DNA from: an uncultured Mollicutes bacterium
GTDB lineage: Bacteria > Bacillota_I > Bacilli_A > Acholeplasmatales > Anaeroplasmataceae
Length of the DNA: 40,791 nucleotides
NCBI GenBank assembly: GCA_900540175.1
Contig: UQFG01000017.1
Location: 1-40,791, forward strand
Direction: 5' to 3'
Below the pieces are notes generated by a model. The model was not told the DNA's origin. It searched no databases and was given only the letters and a program-made list of their open reading frames with translations. This document shows, one piece after another, positions 23,331 to 33,902 of the stretch (its first letter is position 1; each line of letters starts with the position of its first letter). Made by a program: the position numbers and the translations under genes.

Positions 23331-24559
23331 TTTCGTAACCAAAACGGTAATTCTCTGGTAGAAGGTACATCTTCTGCCGGTTTTTTCTCTTCCGCCTTCT
23401 TCTGCTTTTTCTCTTCCTTAAGGCGTATTTTTTCAGCCCGACGGCTTCCCTTAATATCGAAAATTTCTTCGACTTTTTTAGTACTTTCGTCCGGTTCGTC
23501 TAGGATTTCTTTATGAAGCAATCCTTCGTATTCAATGTTTTCATCCGAATCGTGACTGTAAATTTCACTGGCCAGTTCATCATAACCGCTGTTTTGCGCT
23601 TTCAATTCGTAACCGGTCGCGATGACCGTAACAATCATCTCGTCACCTAAATCATTATTGTAAGCCGTACCGTAGATGATATTCAAATCTTTATCGCAGT
23701 TGTTTCTTATTTCGGCAATGGCGATTTCGATCTCTTTGGCCGTCAACCGTTCGGAAGACGTAATATTGACGATCGCATCGGTTGCGCCGTCGATCGTTAC
23801 TTCCAAAAGCGAAGAATGAATCGCTTTGCGCGCCGCCATCAACGCTCGATCGGGACCGGTTGCCGCACCGATACCCATCAGCGCCGTACCGGAATTTTCC
23901 ATGACGTGGCGAACATCGGCAAAATCGACATTGATCATTCCCGGAATGGAAATGATTTCGGCAATCCCCTGCACACCTTTTCGAAGAACATTGTCCGCTT
24001 CTCTAAACGCATCCAAAAGCGGTGTGGAAGGATCGACGATTTGCAATAAGCGCTGATTGGGAATCACGATCAACGTGTCCACATACTGTCTTAATTCCGT
24101 CAAACCGGCCACGGCATTTTTGGTTCGTTCCGGTCCTTCGAACAAAAACGGCTTCGTACAAATACCGACGGTCAGACATCCGTTTTCTTTGGCGATTCTG
24201 GCAATGACCGGCGCAGCACCGGTTCCGGTTCCTCCGCCCATGCCGCAAGTAATGAAAATCATATCGGCATCGTGGATCATTTCGTATATTTCTTCTTCAC
24301 TTTCCAGTGCCGCTTCTTTTCCGACTTCGGGATTGGCACCGGCTCCGTGTCCGTGGGTCGTATTTTTTCCGATTAAAAGGCGATTATGGGCTTTTGAATA
24401 TTTTAAATCCTGGGCATCGGTATTAACGGCAAAAAACTCAACACCATGTACTTCGTTTTCGATCATGTGATCGATGGCATTTTTCCCCGCACCGCCGACA
24501 CCGATTACTTTAATTTTTGTTTTGGCTGCCTCTAAGGTATCCAACTCATCAAAAATCAT
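23324..24559 (-). CDS. ftsZ: Cell division protein FtsZ
   Basis: FtsZ is the tubulin-like GTPase that forms the division ring. [18 protein letters not shown] opens the GTPase domain, [13 protein letters not shown] is the tubulin signature, and the end has a Lys/Glu-rich linker and ELPFWLRKK, matching the conserved C-terminal peptide that binds FtsA and SepF. The frame is open to 24619, but GGAGGGG spaced before the ATG at 24559 sets MIFDELD as the start. There is no ftsA next to it; murB and murG lie upstream. Confidence 0.96.
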   Translation of the reverse strand: MIFDELDTLEAAKTKIKVIGVGGAGKNAIDHMIENEVHGVEFFAVNTDAQDLKYSKAHNRLLIGKNTTHGHGAGANPEVGKEAALESEEEIYEMIHDADMIFITCGMGGGTGTGAAPVIARIAKENGCLTVGICTKPFLFEGPERTKNAVAGLTELRQYVDTLIVIPNQRLLQIVDPSTPLLDAFREADNVLRKGVQGIAEIISIPGMINVDFADVRHVMENSGTALMGIGAATGPDRALMAARKAIHSSLLEVTIDGATDAIVNITSSERLTAKEIEIAIAEIRNNCDKDLNIIYGTAYNNDLGDEMIVTVIATGYELKAQNSGYDELASEIYSHDSDENIEYEGLLHKEILDEPDESTKKVEEIFDIKGSRRAEKIRLKEEKKQKKAEEKKPAEDVPSTRELPFWLRKK

Positions 24560-24600
24560 CCTATCCCCTCCATCTGAAATCAAAACCGTTGCATGATATG

Positions 24601-24629
24601 ATTTTACATTAAATTGCAATTTTTTTCAA
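24601..24629 (-). promoter_or_regulatory. ftsZ promoter
   Basis: TTGAAA (24629-24624), 17 bp, TAAAAT (24606-24601), in the gap between murB and ftsZ, about 40 bp ahead of the start codon. Confidence 0.75.
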
Positions 24630-24656
24630 TATGATTTACGAGGAAAAAATGAAATA

Positions 24657-25541
24657 TTAAACGCGACTGATCTCACAGAACAGACGAATGCCGAATTCCA
24701 ATTCTGCCCGTTGCTGAATCAGTTCGATCAACGATGAAACATCTTTGGCCGAAGCGCTTCCCAAATTGATGATAAAGTTGGAATGCTTGACGCTCACGGC
24801 CGCATCACCGATTTGAAAACCGCGCATTCCAAGCGCATCAATTACTTTCCAAGCCGGAATAAGCGGATTGTTTTTGAAAATGGACCCCATGTTTTTACTG
24901 TCCAACGGTTGACTCAGCAGTCGGTCTTTTTTGCGCTTTTCCAAAAGCGAAAGCGTTTCTTTCGGCTCGATTTTGAATTTTGCCTTCAAAATAATCGCAT
25001 CCATATGATGAAAGACGCTGTGCCGATAAGAAAAACCGCAACTGTAGCGATTCATGGTTTTAACCGACCCGTCGGAGGCCAAATACTCCACTTCCAAAAG
25101 ATGTTTGGAAATATCATCCAAATAAGCTCCGCTGTTGTTGTAGATCGCCCCGCCCAATAACCCCGGAATTCCACCTAAAAAAGACAAATCGCCGATTTGT
25201 TCGGCGGCCAAATCATAAGCTAAACGGGTGGTCGGATAAAAGGCACTGCACGTCAAAATTCCCTGATCGACCGTATAAGAATACGGCAACTTTTTAAGCT
25301 GGATCACAATTCCTTGAAACATTTCGTCAGAGGCCAACACATTGCTGCCGTTGCCGATAATAAAATAATTCAGTTGATGCTTGATGATATAAGAAAATGC
25401 CTTGATCAAGCACGGGATATCTTTGGGCGTATACAAGGTTTGAATCAATCCGCCGCAACCGATTGTCGTCAGTTCTTTAAAACTTTTTCCGCTTTCGATC
25501 GTCCCTAAATCTTCTTCCAAAACATATTGATTAAACGTCAT
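24657..25541 (-). CDS. murB: UDP-N-acetylenolpyruvoylglucosamine reductase MurB
   Basis: MurB reduces the enolpyruvyl group to make UDP-MurNAc, using FAD and NADPH. FAD-binding YFIIGNGSNVLAS, FLGGIPGLLGGAIYNNSGAY and NMGSIFKNN (active-site Ser region of type II MurB) are visible. 294 aa is normal. It overlaps murG by 11 bp, so both are translated from one message. Confidence 0.95.
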   Translation of the reverse strand: MTFNQYVLEEDLGTIESGKSFKELTTIGCGGLIQTLYTPKDIPCLIKAFSYIIKHQLNYFIIGNGSNVLASDEMFQGIVIQLKKLPYSYTVDQGILTCSAFYPTTRLAYDLAAEQIGDLSFLGGIPGLLGGAIYNNSGAYLDDISKHLLEVEYLASDGSVKTMNRYSCGFSYRHSVFHHMDAIILKAKFKIEPKETLSLLEKRKKDRLLSQPLDSKNMGSIFKNNPLIPAWKVIDALGMRGFQIGDAAVSVKHSNFIINLGSASAKDVSSLIELIQQRAELEFGIRLFCEISRV

Positions 25542-26496
25542 GTTTCATCAGCTCCTTTGCAATTATAAAAGCACTGTCTTTCGATACCATTTGCCGCTGA
25601 GCAAGTTGCATGTTCAATCGCAAGGTTTCGCGATGAAGCAACGCCCGTACCGCTTGAAAAATCGCCTCTTCGCCATCGTCTTCGCTTACCAGCATGGCAC
25701 AACCTTTTTCTTTAAAGTAAAGCGCGTTTAAATACTGGTGGTTTTTTTTCGTTTTCCGACTCGGAATTAAAATACAAGGTTTGGAAACGGAAAAAATCTC
25801 AGCACTGGTTGCCGCACCGGCTCTGGAAATGACCAATCGCGACTGCAACATCAAAGAAGGCAGATCTTCTACGCTTTCTAAAACGTTTAAATTAGGCTTA
25901 CTGCTCCACTTCTTAGCGTAGCGTCCGGCTAACAAAACGACCGAAAATTCCCGACTCAGCATTTGAGCGATCCGGCATAACGGTTCGGATCCCAAACTGC
26001 CGCCGATTACCAAAATATCAGAGCGGTATTGCGGATAGTTCAGATAAGAGGGGGTAGGATTCAGCAAAGGCTGTCCTACAACTTGATACGTCTTGCGCAT
26101 CTTGGGAAGTTCGTACGAAAGAAAGATTTTTTTCGCAAAAATCGCAAAGAAAGCATTCGATCGACCCATAATGCGATTCTCCTCTAAAAGGTAAATGGGA
26201 ATACGTTTTATAACAGCGTACAGTAAAAGCGGCAAACTCACATATCCGCCACTTGAAAAAACGGCTTTCGGAGGAACTTTCAAATTCTTTTTAAGAAAAA
26301 AATAAGCCCGAACGATCGCCAACCAGCGATTGTTTTCAAGCGGGAGTCCCAAAAAAGCAATTCGGTACCGATGAGCCCATTTTTCTTCCAGCGATCGCTT
26401 GCTTCCAACATAAAGAACATCCCCTTTTAATTGGTTGGCCACCGCAATCAAAGGACTGATATGACCGCCTGTCTTTCCGCCTGTTAACGCAATCAT
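25531..26496 (-). CDS. murG: UDP-GlcNAc:lipid I transferase MurG
   Basis: MurG adds GlcNAc to lipid I to make lipid II, on the inner face of the membrane. Seen are ALTGGKTGGHISPLIAV, FSSGGYVSLPLLL, LLEEN (usually HEQN), IGGSLGSEPL and SRAGAATSAEIF, which form the GT-B acceptor and donor sites. At 321 aa it is shorter than the usual 350 or more, with small losses between motifs, but all key motifs are there. The donor-side IPSRKTKKNHQYLNA is as expected. Confidence 0.93.
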   Translation of the reverse strand: MIALTGGKTGGHISPLIAVANQLKGDVLYVGSKRSLEEKWAHRYRIAFLGLPLENNRWLAIVRAYFFLKKNLKVPPKAVFSSGGYVSLPLLLYAVIKRIPIYLLEENRIMGRSNAFFAIFAKKIFLSYELPKMRKTYQVVGQPLLNPTPSYLNYPQYRSDILVIGGSLGSEPLCRIAQMLSREFSVVLLAGRYAKKWSSKPNLNVLESVEDLPSLMLQSRLVISRAGAATSAEIFSVSKPCILIPSRKTKKNHQYLNALYFKEKGCAMLVSEDDGEEAIFQAVRALLHRETLRLNMQLAQRQMVSKDSAFIIAKELMKHDV

Positions 26497-26532
26497 TGTC
26501 CATCACCGTTACCATTGTATGAAAAAAAAAGA

Positions 26533-27807
26533 TCAATTAGACCTTTTTTCTTCTTCGGCTTGATGACCGCCGATCAAGTGATTTCTTTTTCTTGTAGTGG
26601 CGCCTTCTTCTAAATCCATCGCCTTTAACAAACTGTTTTTACCGTATTTCAATTTTAACCGAGCGATGGTTTGGCCAAGCTTTCGTTCTTTGATGACGGC
26701 TTCGTAAGATGTAAACAGATCCAGCCTTTCAAATGTTTCATGGGTAATCCGGCAAAAAGAAATCCCGACTTTCCGAATGGGATAAAGCGGATCGACGATG
26801 CGCCGATACAAGTCTTCAAAATACGGAATAATGCTGTTGTAGGTGTTGGTACAAACCGCCATCGTCTTACTTGCCGCTACCTCTGGGTAGGGCTTGGCAT
26901 AGCCGATTTTCAAACGGATTGCAGAAGTAATCAAATGCTCTTGTTGCAACTCTAGACAAAGCGATTCCACCATTTCCTTTACAATCAGAAAACCGTGCTC
27001 ATAATCATAGTTTTCCGCCAATACTTGCGATCTTGACAGATTGCGGGAATGAATCTTGTACGCTTTGATATCGGCAATCCCGATCGGTTCTTTTCCCCAG
27101 GCATGATCCAACAACATTTCGCTAACCACACCCAACTCTTTTTTAAGGTCAAGCGGATCGCTGTTTGCAAGTTGCCGCATCGTTTCAATTCCCATGCGAT
27201 GCAACCGTTTTTCGATCCCGTTTGCGATTTGCCAAAAATCCGACAGCGGCCGATAATCCCATAAATATTTCCGGTAGCCTTCCTCATCTAAATAAGCCAT
27301 CCCGTTTACCGCCTTTTTGGCCAACAGATCCAAACTGATTTTACTCAAATACAAATTGGTTCCGATCCCCACTGTAGACGGCAGGCCAAGTTCATCCATG
27401 ATTTTCTTTTGAAACGCCCGCGCAAGATGAAACGGAGTCGTCTGATACAACAACAAATAATCCGTTATATCCAAAAAAACTTCGTCAATGGAATACGGAT
27501 GAAGATCGTTTGGGGCCACATACCGCAAATAAATCGCATAAATCTCTGCCGAATAACGAATGTATTTTTTCATTTGTGGCGGAGCCACGATGTAAGAGAT
27601 CGTATCGGGGATTTCATAAAGCCGACAGCGGTTTTTGATGCCGCAGGCCTTTAAAGCCTTGGATACGGCCAAACAAATCGCCCCTTTTCCCCGTTTCAAA
27701 TCCGCAACGACCAATCGTGTCGAAAGCGGATCCAATCCCCGTTCAACGCATTCTACCGAAGCATAAAAACTGATTAAATCAATGCAAAGATAGTATCTTA
27801 TCGCCAT
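26533..27807 (-). CDS. Y-family DNA polymerase (DinB/UmuC-like)
   Basis: Translesion polymerase. IDLISFYASVECV and SIDEVFLDIT carry the catalytic acidic residues, followed by a thumb HhH region (KRLHRMGIETMRQLANSD) and a little-finger domain (IHSRNLSRSQVL). 424 aa is the right size; the closest named group appears to be UmuC/UvrX-like rather than housekeeping DinB, but I cannot separate them without alignment. It lies upstream of murG with a 36 bp gap, an unusual neighbour, and an AAGGAAG ribosome binding site. Confidence 0.88.
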   Translation of the reverse strand: MAIRYYLCIDLISFYASVECVERGLDPLSTRLVVADLKRGKGAICLAVSKALKACGIKNRCRLYEIPDTISYIVAPPQMKKYIRYSAEIYAIYLRYVAPNDLHPYSIDEVFLDITDYLLLYQTTPFHLARAFQKKIMDELGLPSTVGIGTNLYLSKISLDLLAKKAVNGMAYLDEEGYRKYLWDYRPLSDFWQIANGIEKRLHRMGIETMRQLANSDPLDLKKELGVVSEMLLDHAWGKEPIGIADIKAYKIHSRNLSRSQVLAENYDYEHGFLIVKEMVESLCLELQQEHLITSAIRLKIGYAKPYPEVAASKTMAVCTNTYNSIIPYFEDLYRRIVDPLYPIRKVGISFCRITHETFERLDLFTSYEAVIKERKLGQTIARLKLKYGKNSLLKAMDLEEGATTRKRNHLIGGHQAEEEKRSN

Positions 27808-27879
27808 TTTTTCGCTTCCTTTTGATCAAGAACTATCCTTAGTTTTTCCCAAAAATCGGCGATTCAACCCCTTAATAAG

Positions 27880-27912
27880 GATAAAACACCAAGAAGACCT
27901 TGGTGTTTTATC
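27880..27912 (-). terminator. spoIVA terminator
   Basis: GATAAAACACCAAG and CTTGGTGTTTTATC (27880-27893, 27899-27912) pair perfectly over 14 bp with a 5 nt loop; the U run is inside the stem. Confidence 0.8.
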
Positions 27913-27914
27913 AT

Positions 27915-29384
27915 CTATAAGATAATTGCAATCAGGCTATTATGATTGGAATTCATCATCTTATCCAAAACCGTTTTGATTTTTTCCTTGGATTTATCCG
28001 GCATTTGATAAATTTTCGATTTCATTCCGTCGTTGACGATATCGAATAACTTCCGACCGAAAAATTCCTTATTCCACATTTCTTCCGTATTATCCTCATC
28101 GACATGGAAACTGTCGATCAACATTTTCGATTGTTCTTCTGAACCGATGATCGGCGTAAAAGAACTTTCCACATTGACGGCGATCATATGCAAACACGGT
28201 GCCTGAGCAGCCAATTTAACGCCGTACATCCCGTTTTTCTTAACGATGGTCGGAGCCAGAAGTTTCATATCTTCCACACGTGGGATCGAAACACCGTATC
28301 CGGTCTGTTTGGCCTCTTCAATGGCCGATTGAACTTGTTCATACACTTCGTTGGCTTTTTTGCTTTGATATAGATAACGGATGAAATCCGCTCGGTTCTT
28401 GGCATGATCGCCTAAAAGTTCCGTTACGATCTCCTGATATTTGGCGTTATCCAAATCCAAAACGATCGACGCTTTGCCGGTGGATGCTTCCATCAATTCC
28501 AATTTGACACCGGAAAACAGGGCCGTCTGTTTTAACTCATCGCATATATTATGAACGTCCTTTACTTTTTTATACTTGGATTCCACTTCTTTAATCGCTT
28601 TTAAAATATTCCCTTTTAACGGCACATCTTCGCCGATGGAATCAATGTAATCCGGTAAAGAGATTTCCAAATCGGCAATCGGAAATTCCGATAAAGCCCG
28701 CTTCAGCACCAAGTTGCAATCGTCTTTGGTCATATGAACCGCCGATAACGGCACGACGCTGATTTCGTATTTTTCTTCCATGCTCTTTGCAAGATCGATC
28801 GCTTGTTTGCCGGATGGATCTTTCGTGTTCAAAACGATGACAAACGGTTTATTCAATTCTTTCATTTTCGGAATCAACTGTTCTTCGACTTGTTCGTAAT
28901 CGGCACGGCTGAACTCACCGAACGTGCCGTCGCTGGTAACATAGATTCCCAAATTGGAATGGTTGTAAATGACTTTTTCCGTTCCGATGGAAGCCGCTTC
29001 TTTAAATGGAATCGCCTCATCATACCACGGGGTTTTAACCAAACGCGGTTCACTGTCATTCCCATACCCTTCTGCAGAGGGAATGATTTCCCCGACACAA
29101 TCTACAAATCGAAGCGTCAATTTCGTATCGTTCATATCCATTTCTAAGGATGTGGAAGGAACAAATTTAGGCTCAACCGTCATGATTTGCTTTCCCGCTG
29201 CCGATTGCGGTAATTCATCTACGATTTTATGTTTTAAAAATTCATCCTTGACATTGGGTAAAACCATCAATTTGAAAAACGAATTGATAAACGTAGACTT
29301 TCCGCTTCGAACACTTCCTACCACGCCGACATAAAAATCATTTTGCATTCTATTTGAAAGATTCGCTAATGCTTCTTCATTCAT
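27915..29384 (-). CDS. spoIVA: Stage IV sporulation protein A (coat basement ATPase)
   Basis: SpoIVA polymerises with ATP on the forespore surface and anchors the coat and cortex assembly. The Walker A GSVRSGKST (residues 23 to 31, Lys29) with FVDCVGEIIPSAEGY and later VIVLNTKDP form the P-loop domain; the C-terminal NHNSLIAIIL matches the extreme C-terminal membrane-localising end of the family. 489 aa is normal. It is a sporulation gene and here has its own terminator. GGGAGGAAG precedes the ATG. Confidence 0.97.
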   Translation of the reverse strand: MNEEALANLSNRMQNDFYVGVVGSVRSGKSTFINSFFKLMVLPNVKDEFLKHKIVDELPQSAAGKQIMTVEPKFVPSTSLEMDMNDTKLTLRFVDCVGEIIPSAEGYGNDSEPRLVKTPWYDEAIPFKEAASIGTEKVIYNHSNLGIYVTSDGTFGEFSRADYEQVEEQLIPKMKELNKPFVIVLNTKDPSGKQAIDLAKSMEEKYEISVVPLSAVHMTKDDCNLVLKRALSEFPIADLEISLPDYIDSIGEDVPLKGNILKAIKEVESKYKKVKDVHNICDELKQTALFSGVKLELMEASTGKASIVLDLDNAKYQEIVTELLGDHAKNRADFIRYLYQSKKANEVYEQVQSAIEEAKQTGYGVSIPRVEDMKLLAPTIVKKNGMYGVKLAAQAPCLHMIAVNVESSFTPIIGSEEQSKMLIDSFHVDEDNTEEMWNKEFFGRKLFDIVNDGMKSKIYQMPDKSKEKIKTVLDKMMNSNHNSLIAIIL

Positions 29385-29413
29385 ATTGTCTTCCTCCCTT
29401 ATGACTCACAAGC

Positions 29414-29443
29414 AGTATATGAACGAAATGCATCTGATAGACC
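29414..29443 (-). promoter_or_regulatory. Candidate sigma-E-type promoter of spoIVA
   Basis: CATATACT (29421-29414) matches the mother-cell -10 CATACANT at 7 of 8 positions, and a GGTCTATC 14 bp upstream is a weak -35 match. Sigma-E control of spoIVA is known in Bacillus, so this is plausible but not tested. Confidence 0.4.
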
Positions 29444-29508
29444 AAAATAAAATATTCCTTTTAAAAAAAACAATTGAATGATATAATGAAGTTAAGAGGT
29501 GTTGTATC

Positions 29509-30240
29509 ATGATGCTTTCCTATCATATCATCGATCCGATTATTACCGCTTTTCACTGGGAATATCTAGCCGATCTGAATATCGTTTCGATTCTGTTTCG
29601 GTTGATTTTGGCTGTGTTATGCGGCGGAATTTTAGGATTCGAACGGGCTAAAAAACATCACGCGGCCGGTTTTCGGACTCACATCATCGTTTGTTTGGGA
29701 TCGACCATCGCCATGATGACCAATGATTTCTTATCGCGGGTGACCGAATCGGGAGACGGAGCCAGATTAGGGGCTCAGGTTATTTCCGGAATCGGTTTTT
29801 TAGGAGCGGGAACAATTCTTGTAACCTCCAGAAATCAAATCAGAGGATTGACAACCGCCGCCAGTTTGTGGGCTTGTGCCTGCTTGGGACTGGCCATCGG
29901 AACGGGCTTTTATACTCTGTCTATTTTCAGTACCATCGTTATTACCATTGTTCTGGCCATCTTACCGAAAATAGAAGAACTGTTTACCAAACGGTCGCTT
30001 TATTTTGAAATCCACATCGAATTTCAAACCAGAGAAAATTTAAAATTATTCGTCAATACGGTTCGGCAAATGGGTTTTAACATTCTTTCCATCGAACACA
30101 ATCCGGCTTATTCTTCTTCCGGACTTTCCGTTTATACCATTGCTTTGCGATCGACCGCAAAGAAAAAAATCGATCATCAATCCTACTTGAATCAATTTGC
30201 CGCTTTGGAGTACGTCAATTTCGTTGAAGAAATCAATTGA
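29509..30240 (+). CDS. MgtC/SapB-family membrane protein
   Basis: Four to five membrane segments (from IVSILFRLILAVLCGGILG onward) with the family signature ERAKKHHAAGFRTHIIVCLGS, then GAQVISGIGFLGAGTI and RGLTTAASLWACACLGLA, and a C-terminal ACT-like cytoplasmic domain after about residue 160. 243 aa is normal. It is divergently oriented to spoIVA; TATAAT at 29482-29487 is a -10 without a clear -35. The role in Mg2+ or acid stress is known for pathogens only. Confidence 0.9.
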   Translation: MMLSYHIIDPIITAFHWEYLADLNIVSILFRLILAVLCGGILGFERAKKHHAAGFRTHIIVCLGSTIAMMTNDFLSRVTESGDGARLGAQVISGIGFLGAGTILVTSRNQIRGLTTAASLWACACLGLAIGTGFYTLSIFSTIVITIVLAILPKIEELFTKRSLYFEIHIEFQTRENLKLFVNTVRQMGFNILSIEHNPAYSSSGLSVYTIALRSTAKKKIDHQSYLNQFAALEYVNFVEEIN

Positions 30241-30242
30241 AA

Positions 30243-30328
30243 AAGCCCTGTTGATCGCGATTTTTTCTGTCTTTCTAAGTTTTTACTAGATCGGCAGAAA
30301 CTTCCCGATTGAAACAGGACTTTTTTTT
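30243..30328. terminator. Bidirectional, elaborated terminator between mgtC and the carboxypeptidase
   Basis: The outer stem AGCCCTGTT pairs with AACAGGACT across about 60 nt, followed by eight T on plus and five T on minus. Inside, ATCGG and CCGAT form a second hairpin. It ends both convergent genes. Confidence 0.65.
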
Positions 30329-31475
30329 ATTCTAAGAAACTACGAACGAAAACAGCCAGACACAATTCCCATAACGTTCTTCTTTTCAGTTCACCGGAAA
30401 GAACCAAAGGAACTTCACTCACCAACTTGTCTTTGCAATACAAAGCGACCTTTCCGCTAAATCCGGCATGAAAATCCAGTTCGATTTTCGGCGTAATTTC
30501 CACCTCTTCACCGCGTTTGACAAGATAACAGGCCGCTTGTTTGATTAAAACATTTACCTTGTCTTTGTATAAAATCGAATCGATCGTCTGAAGTACCGCA
30601 CCCTCTTGATAGAACGTTTTCATCTCATACTGCATCGCACCGTAATTCAGCAACTGAACCGATTCGCCGTTCCTTATTTTGCTGTCTTGGTAGCCCATGA
30701 CAACACTGATCAATCCCATGTTGTTTTTTTCCATATGAAGGGTAATGCAGTACCCGGAAAAAGAGGTGTAGCCCGTTTTAAGACCATTGATACCTTCTAC
30801 TCTTCCAAGCAGTTTATTGGTATTGACCAGCCAAAACGGCGAAGCGGTATCTTTGCGGATGTAATCTTCTTTCAGGCTGGTATAAACCAAAACATCGGGA
30901 TAATGATCGATCAAATAATCCGAAATCAATGCCATATCGTAAGCGGAAGTGTAATGATTGCGGCTGGTCAGTCCCGTACAATCCGAAAAATGCGTATTTT
31001 TAAGATTTAAAGAAGCGACTTTTTCGTTCATTTTATCGACAAAGACTTCTTCGCTGCCGCAAATCGTCTCGGCCAAACATATGGCTGCGTCATTGGCCGA
31101 AGCAATACAAACGCATTTTAATAATTCATCGACCGTAATCTTTTCACCGACCGATAAAAAAGCCTTCGATCCTTCCATGGAAGCGGCATTTTCAGAGACC
31201 GTAACAACGGTATCTTTTTGAATCGATCCTTTTTCCAACGCCTCATACGTCAACAACAACGTCATGATTTTCGTCATGGAAGCCGGCGGTAGACGCAAAT
31301 TCATTTCCTGATTGTATAGCAGTGTGTCGGTTTTTCCTTCGTATAAGACAGCCGATCGGGCATTCGGACAAAGAATTTGTTCTTCGCTTTCAATCCAATC
31401 CGCCTCTTGAGCAAATACCTTACTCCCACAACAGAAAAACAAACCCAAAACCAATAAAAAACTCAGACGTTTCAT
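30327..31475 (-). CDS. D-alanyl-D-alanine carboxypeptidase (DacF/DacA-like, S11)
   Basis: It trims the terminal D-Ala of peptidoglycan stem peptides. A signal peptide (MKRLSFLLVLGLFFCCG, AQ after it) and the S11 motifs SMTK (about residue 68 of the mature numbering region), SAN and KTG (INGLKTGYT) are present, plus a C-terminal beta domain and amphipathic end. The frame is open to 31535, but the ATG at 31475 begins the signal peptide and has GGGTGAT upstream. About 382 aa. It may be the sporulation-related DacF, given the spore genes here, but vegetative DacA cannot be ruled out. Confidence 0.88.
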   Translation of the reverse strand: MKRLSFLLVLGLFFCCGSKVFAQEADWIESEEQILCPNARSAVLYEGKTDTLLYNQEMNLRLPPASMTKIMTLLLTYEALEKGSIQKDTVVTVSENAASMEGSKAFLSVGEKITVDELLKCVCIASANDAAICLAETICGSEEVFVDKMNEKVASLNLKNTHFSDCTGLTSRNHYTSAYDMALISDYLIDHYPDVLVYTSLKEDYIRKDTASPFWLVNTNKLLGRVEGINGLKTGYTSFSGYCITLHMEKNNMGLISVVMGYQDSKIRNGESVQLLNYGAMQYEMKTFYQEGAVLQTIDSILYKDKVNVLIKQAACYLVKRGEEVEITPKIELDFHAGFSGKVALYCKDKLVSEVPLVLSGELKRRTLWELCLAVFVRSFLE

Positions 31476-31515
31476 AGGAAGATCACCCATTAAAATGTAT
31501 GAAAAAAAAGGAGTT

Positions 31516-32070
31516 TTAGAACTCCTTTGAAGCACTTTTAGACTTTCTTTTCTTTACTTTAATCTGATGTTTGGAAAGCCCGTATAAAAAGATATCCAAT
31601 TCTTTTTTCGTTTGGAAACCGTCTTTCTTGGCAATAAAAACATCGGTGGAACTAACCATAAACAAAAGGACATCGTCTTCTTCGACGATTTTTTTCAACT
31701 GCTGATATTCCGCTGTGTATTTGCTGACTTGATCACCGATTTTGGAAACCAAAGAAAAACTTTCTTCTTTCAAAGTAAATTCGTTGACCATGCCGTATTC
31801 GGCCAGTTCCTTATTTTTCTTAACGACCTGTTGCGGCAAACGGATCATGCAATACGCATTATAGGCGGCAATCAATCCCGCAAGAACGATAAAAACCGAA
31901 CCGCTTAGATACTGATCGCTGTTCTGTAACGATAAAATCAAAATCACAATACCGAAAACGAGTAAAATCAGCGGATAAATAAAGCGAAACGCATAATTTC
32001 TTCTGGATATTTTCACCAAAGAAGCAACGGCTTCTTCTTTGGAAAGTTTTGTCGTATTGTAAACAACCAC
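31516..32070 (-). CDS. YcxB-like membrane protein
   Basis: Two membrane helices (about residues 30 to 70) are flanked by a short N-terminal part and a C-terminal cytoplasmic half with VSKYTAEYQQLKKIVEEDDVL, typical of YcxB-like proteins of unknown function. The frame extends to 32142 only through the tRNA-Thr gene; a GTG at 32070 behind GAAGGA is the better start, giving 184 aa. The basic C-terminus KVKKRKSKSASKEF is notable. Confidence 0.7.
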   Translation of the reverse strand: MVVYNTTKLSKEEAVASLVKISRRNYAFRFIYPLILLVFGIVILILSLQNSDQYLSGSVFIVLAGLIAAYNAYCMIRLPQQVVKKNKELAEYGMVNEFTLKEESFSLVSKIGDQVSKYTAEYQQLKKIVEEDDVLLFMVSSTDVFIAKKDGFQTKKELDIFLYGLSKHQIKVKKRKSKSASKEF

Positions 32071-32091
32071 TCGGAATTCCTTCTTTCCTAT

Positions 32092-32120
32092 AAAATAAAA
32101 AGCCTTGAACAAGCAAGGCT
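32092..32120 (-). terminator. Terminator of the tRNA operon
   Basis: AGCCTTG and CAAGGCT (on the minus strand between 32120 and 32101) pair perfectly, followed by TTTTTATTTT. Confidence 0.9.
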
Positions 32121-32132
32121 GTTTTTGTAAAC

Positions 32133-32206
32133 TGGTGCCCACTGCCAGAATCGAACTAGCCTTTTATCCTTACCATGGATACGTTCTACCGATGAACTAA
32201 GCAGGC
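32133..32206 (-). tRNA. tRNA-Thr (anticodon GGT)
   Basis: The acceptor GCCTGCT pairs with AGTGGGC (with two G-U pairs), CCA is encoded, D stem GTTC/GAAC, anticodon stem TATCC/GGATA with loop ATGGTAA, T stem GCTAG/CTGGC with TTCGATT loop. 74 nt. Confidence 0.9.
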
Positions 32207-32208
32207 AT

Positions 32209-32284
32209 TGGCAGCAGTTATAGGATTCGAACCTATGCATAACGGGGTCAGAGTCCGTTGCCTTAACCACTTGGCTAAACTGCT
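32209..32284 (-). tRNA. tRNA-Gln (anticodon CTG)
   Basis: Acceptor AGCAGTT/AACTGCT, discriminator G, encoded CCA, T stem ATAGG/CCTAT with TTCGAAT loop, anticodon loop CTCTGAC. The anticodon stem ACGGA/CCCGT has an A-C mismatch next to the loop. The Gln body (AGCCAAG in the D arm) supports the assignment. It is transcribed 2 bp ahead of tRNA-Thr. Confidence 0.88.
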
Positions 32285-32333
32285 ATCAAGCACATTTTCT
32301 GTCTTTTTATAGGCTTCAACAGTTTTCTTAAGT

Positions 32334-32362
32334 ATTCTATCATAAAATCAGGCTCATTTCAA
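32334..32362 (-). promoter_or_regulatory. tRNA operon promoter
   Basis: TTGAAA (32362-32357), 17 bp, TAGAAT (32339-32334), about 50 bp upstream of tRNA-Gln. Confidence 0.75.
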
Positions 32363-32412
32363 GAAGAATTTAACGTTTTTTACAAGCATTTTGTTCCACT
32401 TCTTTTTTCATA

Positions 32413-32446
32413 AAAAAAGAGCAGTTCACCTTCAAGATGAACTGCT
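32413..32446 (-). terminator. eno terminator
   Basis: AGCAGTTCA and TGAACTGCT (32420-32428, 32438-32446) pair perfectly; on the minus strand CTTTTTTT follows. It lies directly after eno. Confidence 0.9.
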
Positions 32447-32462
32447 TTTTACAAGCGAATGA

Positions 32463-33779
<1,317 letters not shown>

Positions 33780-33821
33780 TTACATCTCCTTATTTCTCTT
33801 TATAGTTTTTTTACCACAAAT

Positions 33822-33886
33822 ATTATACTATATTTGCCGGGACTTTTCCTAGCCCTTTTTTTTTATTTTAACAGAAAACGTTTTAC
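33822..33886 (-). promoter_or_regulatory. eno -10 box with a cre-like site upstream
   Basis: TATAAT at 33827-33822 has no clear -35. AGAAAACGTTTTAC at 33873-33886 is a palindrome similar to CcpA operators (core GAAAACGTTTT). The match is partial, and its distance of about 50 bp from the -10 would suit activation; inference only. Confidence 0.4.
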
Positions 33887-33902
33887 TAAACAAAAGGAAA
33901 GA

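Noticed and set aside
31516..32142. Longer start for the YcxB-like gene at 32142
   Set aside because: It would be translated through tRNA-Thr and the tRNA terminator; the GTG at 32070 has a ribosome binding site.
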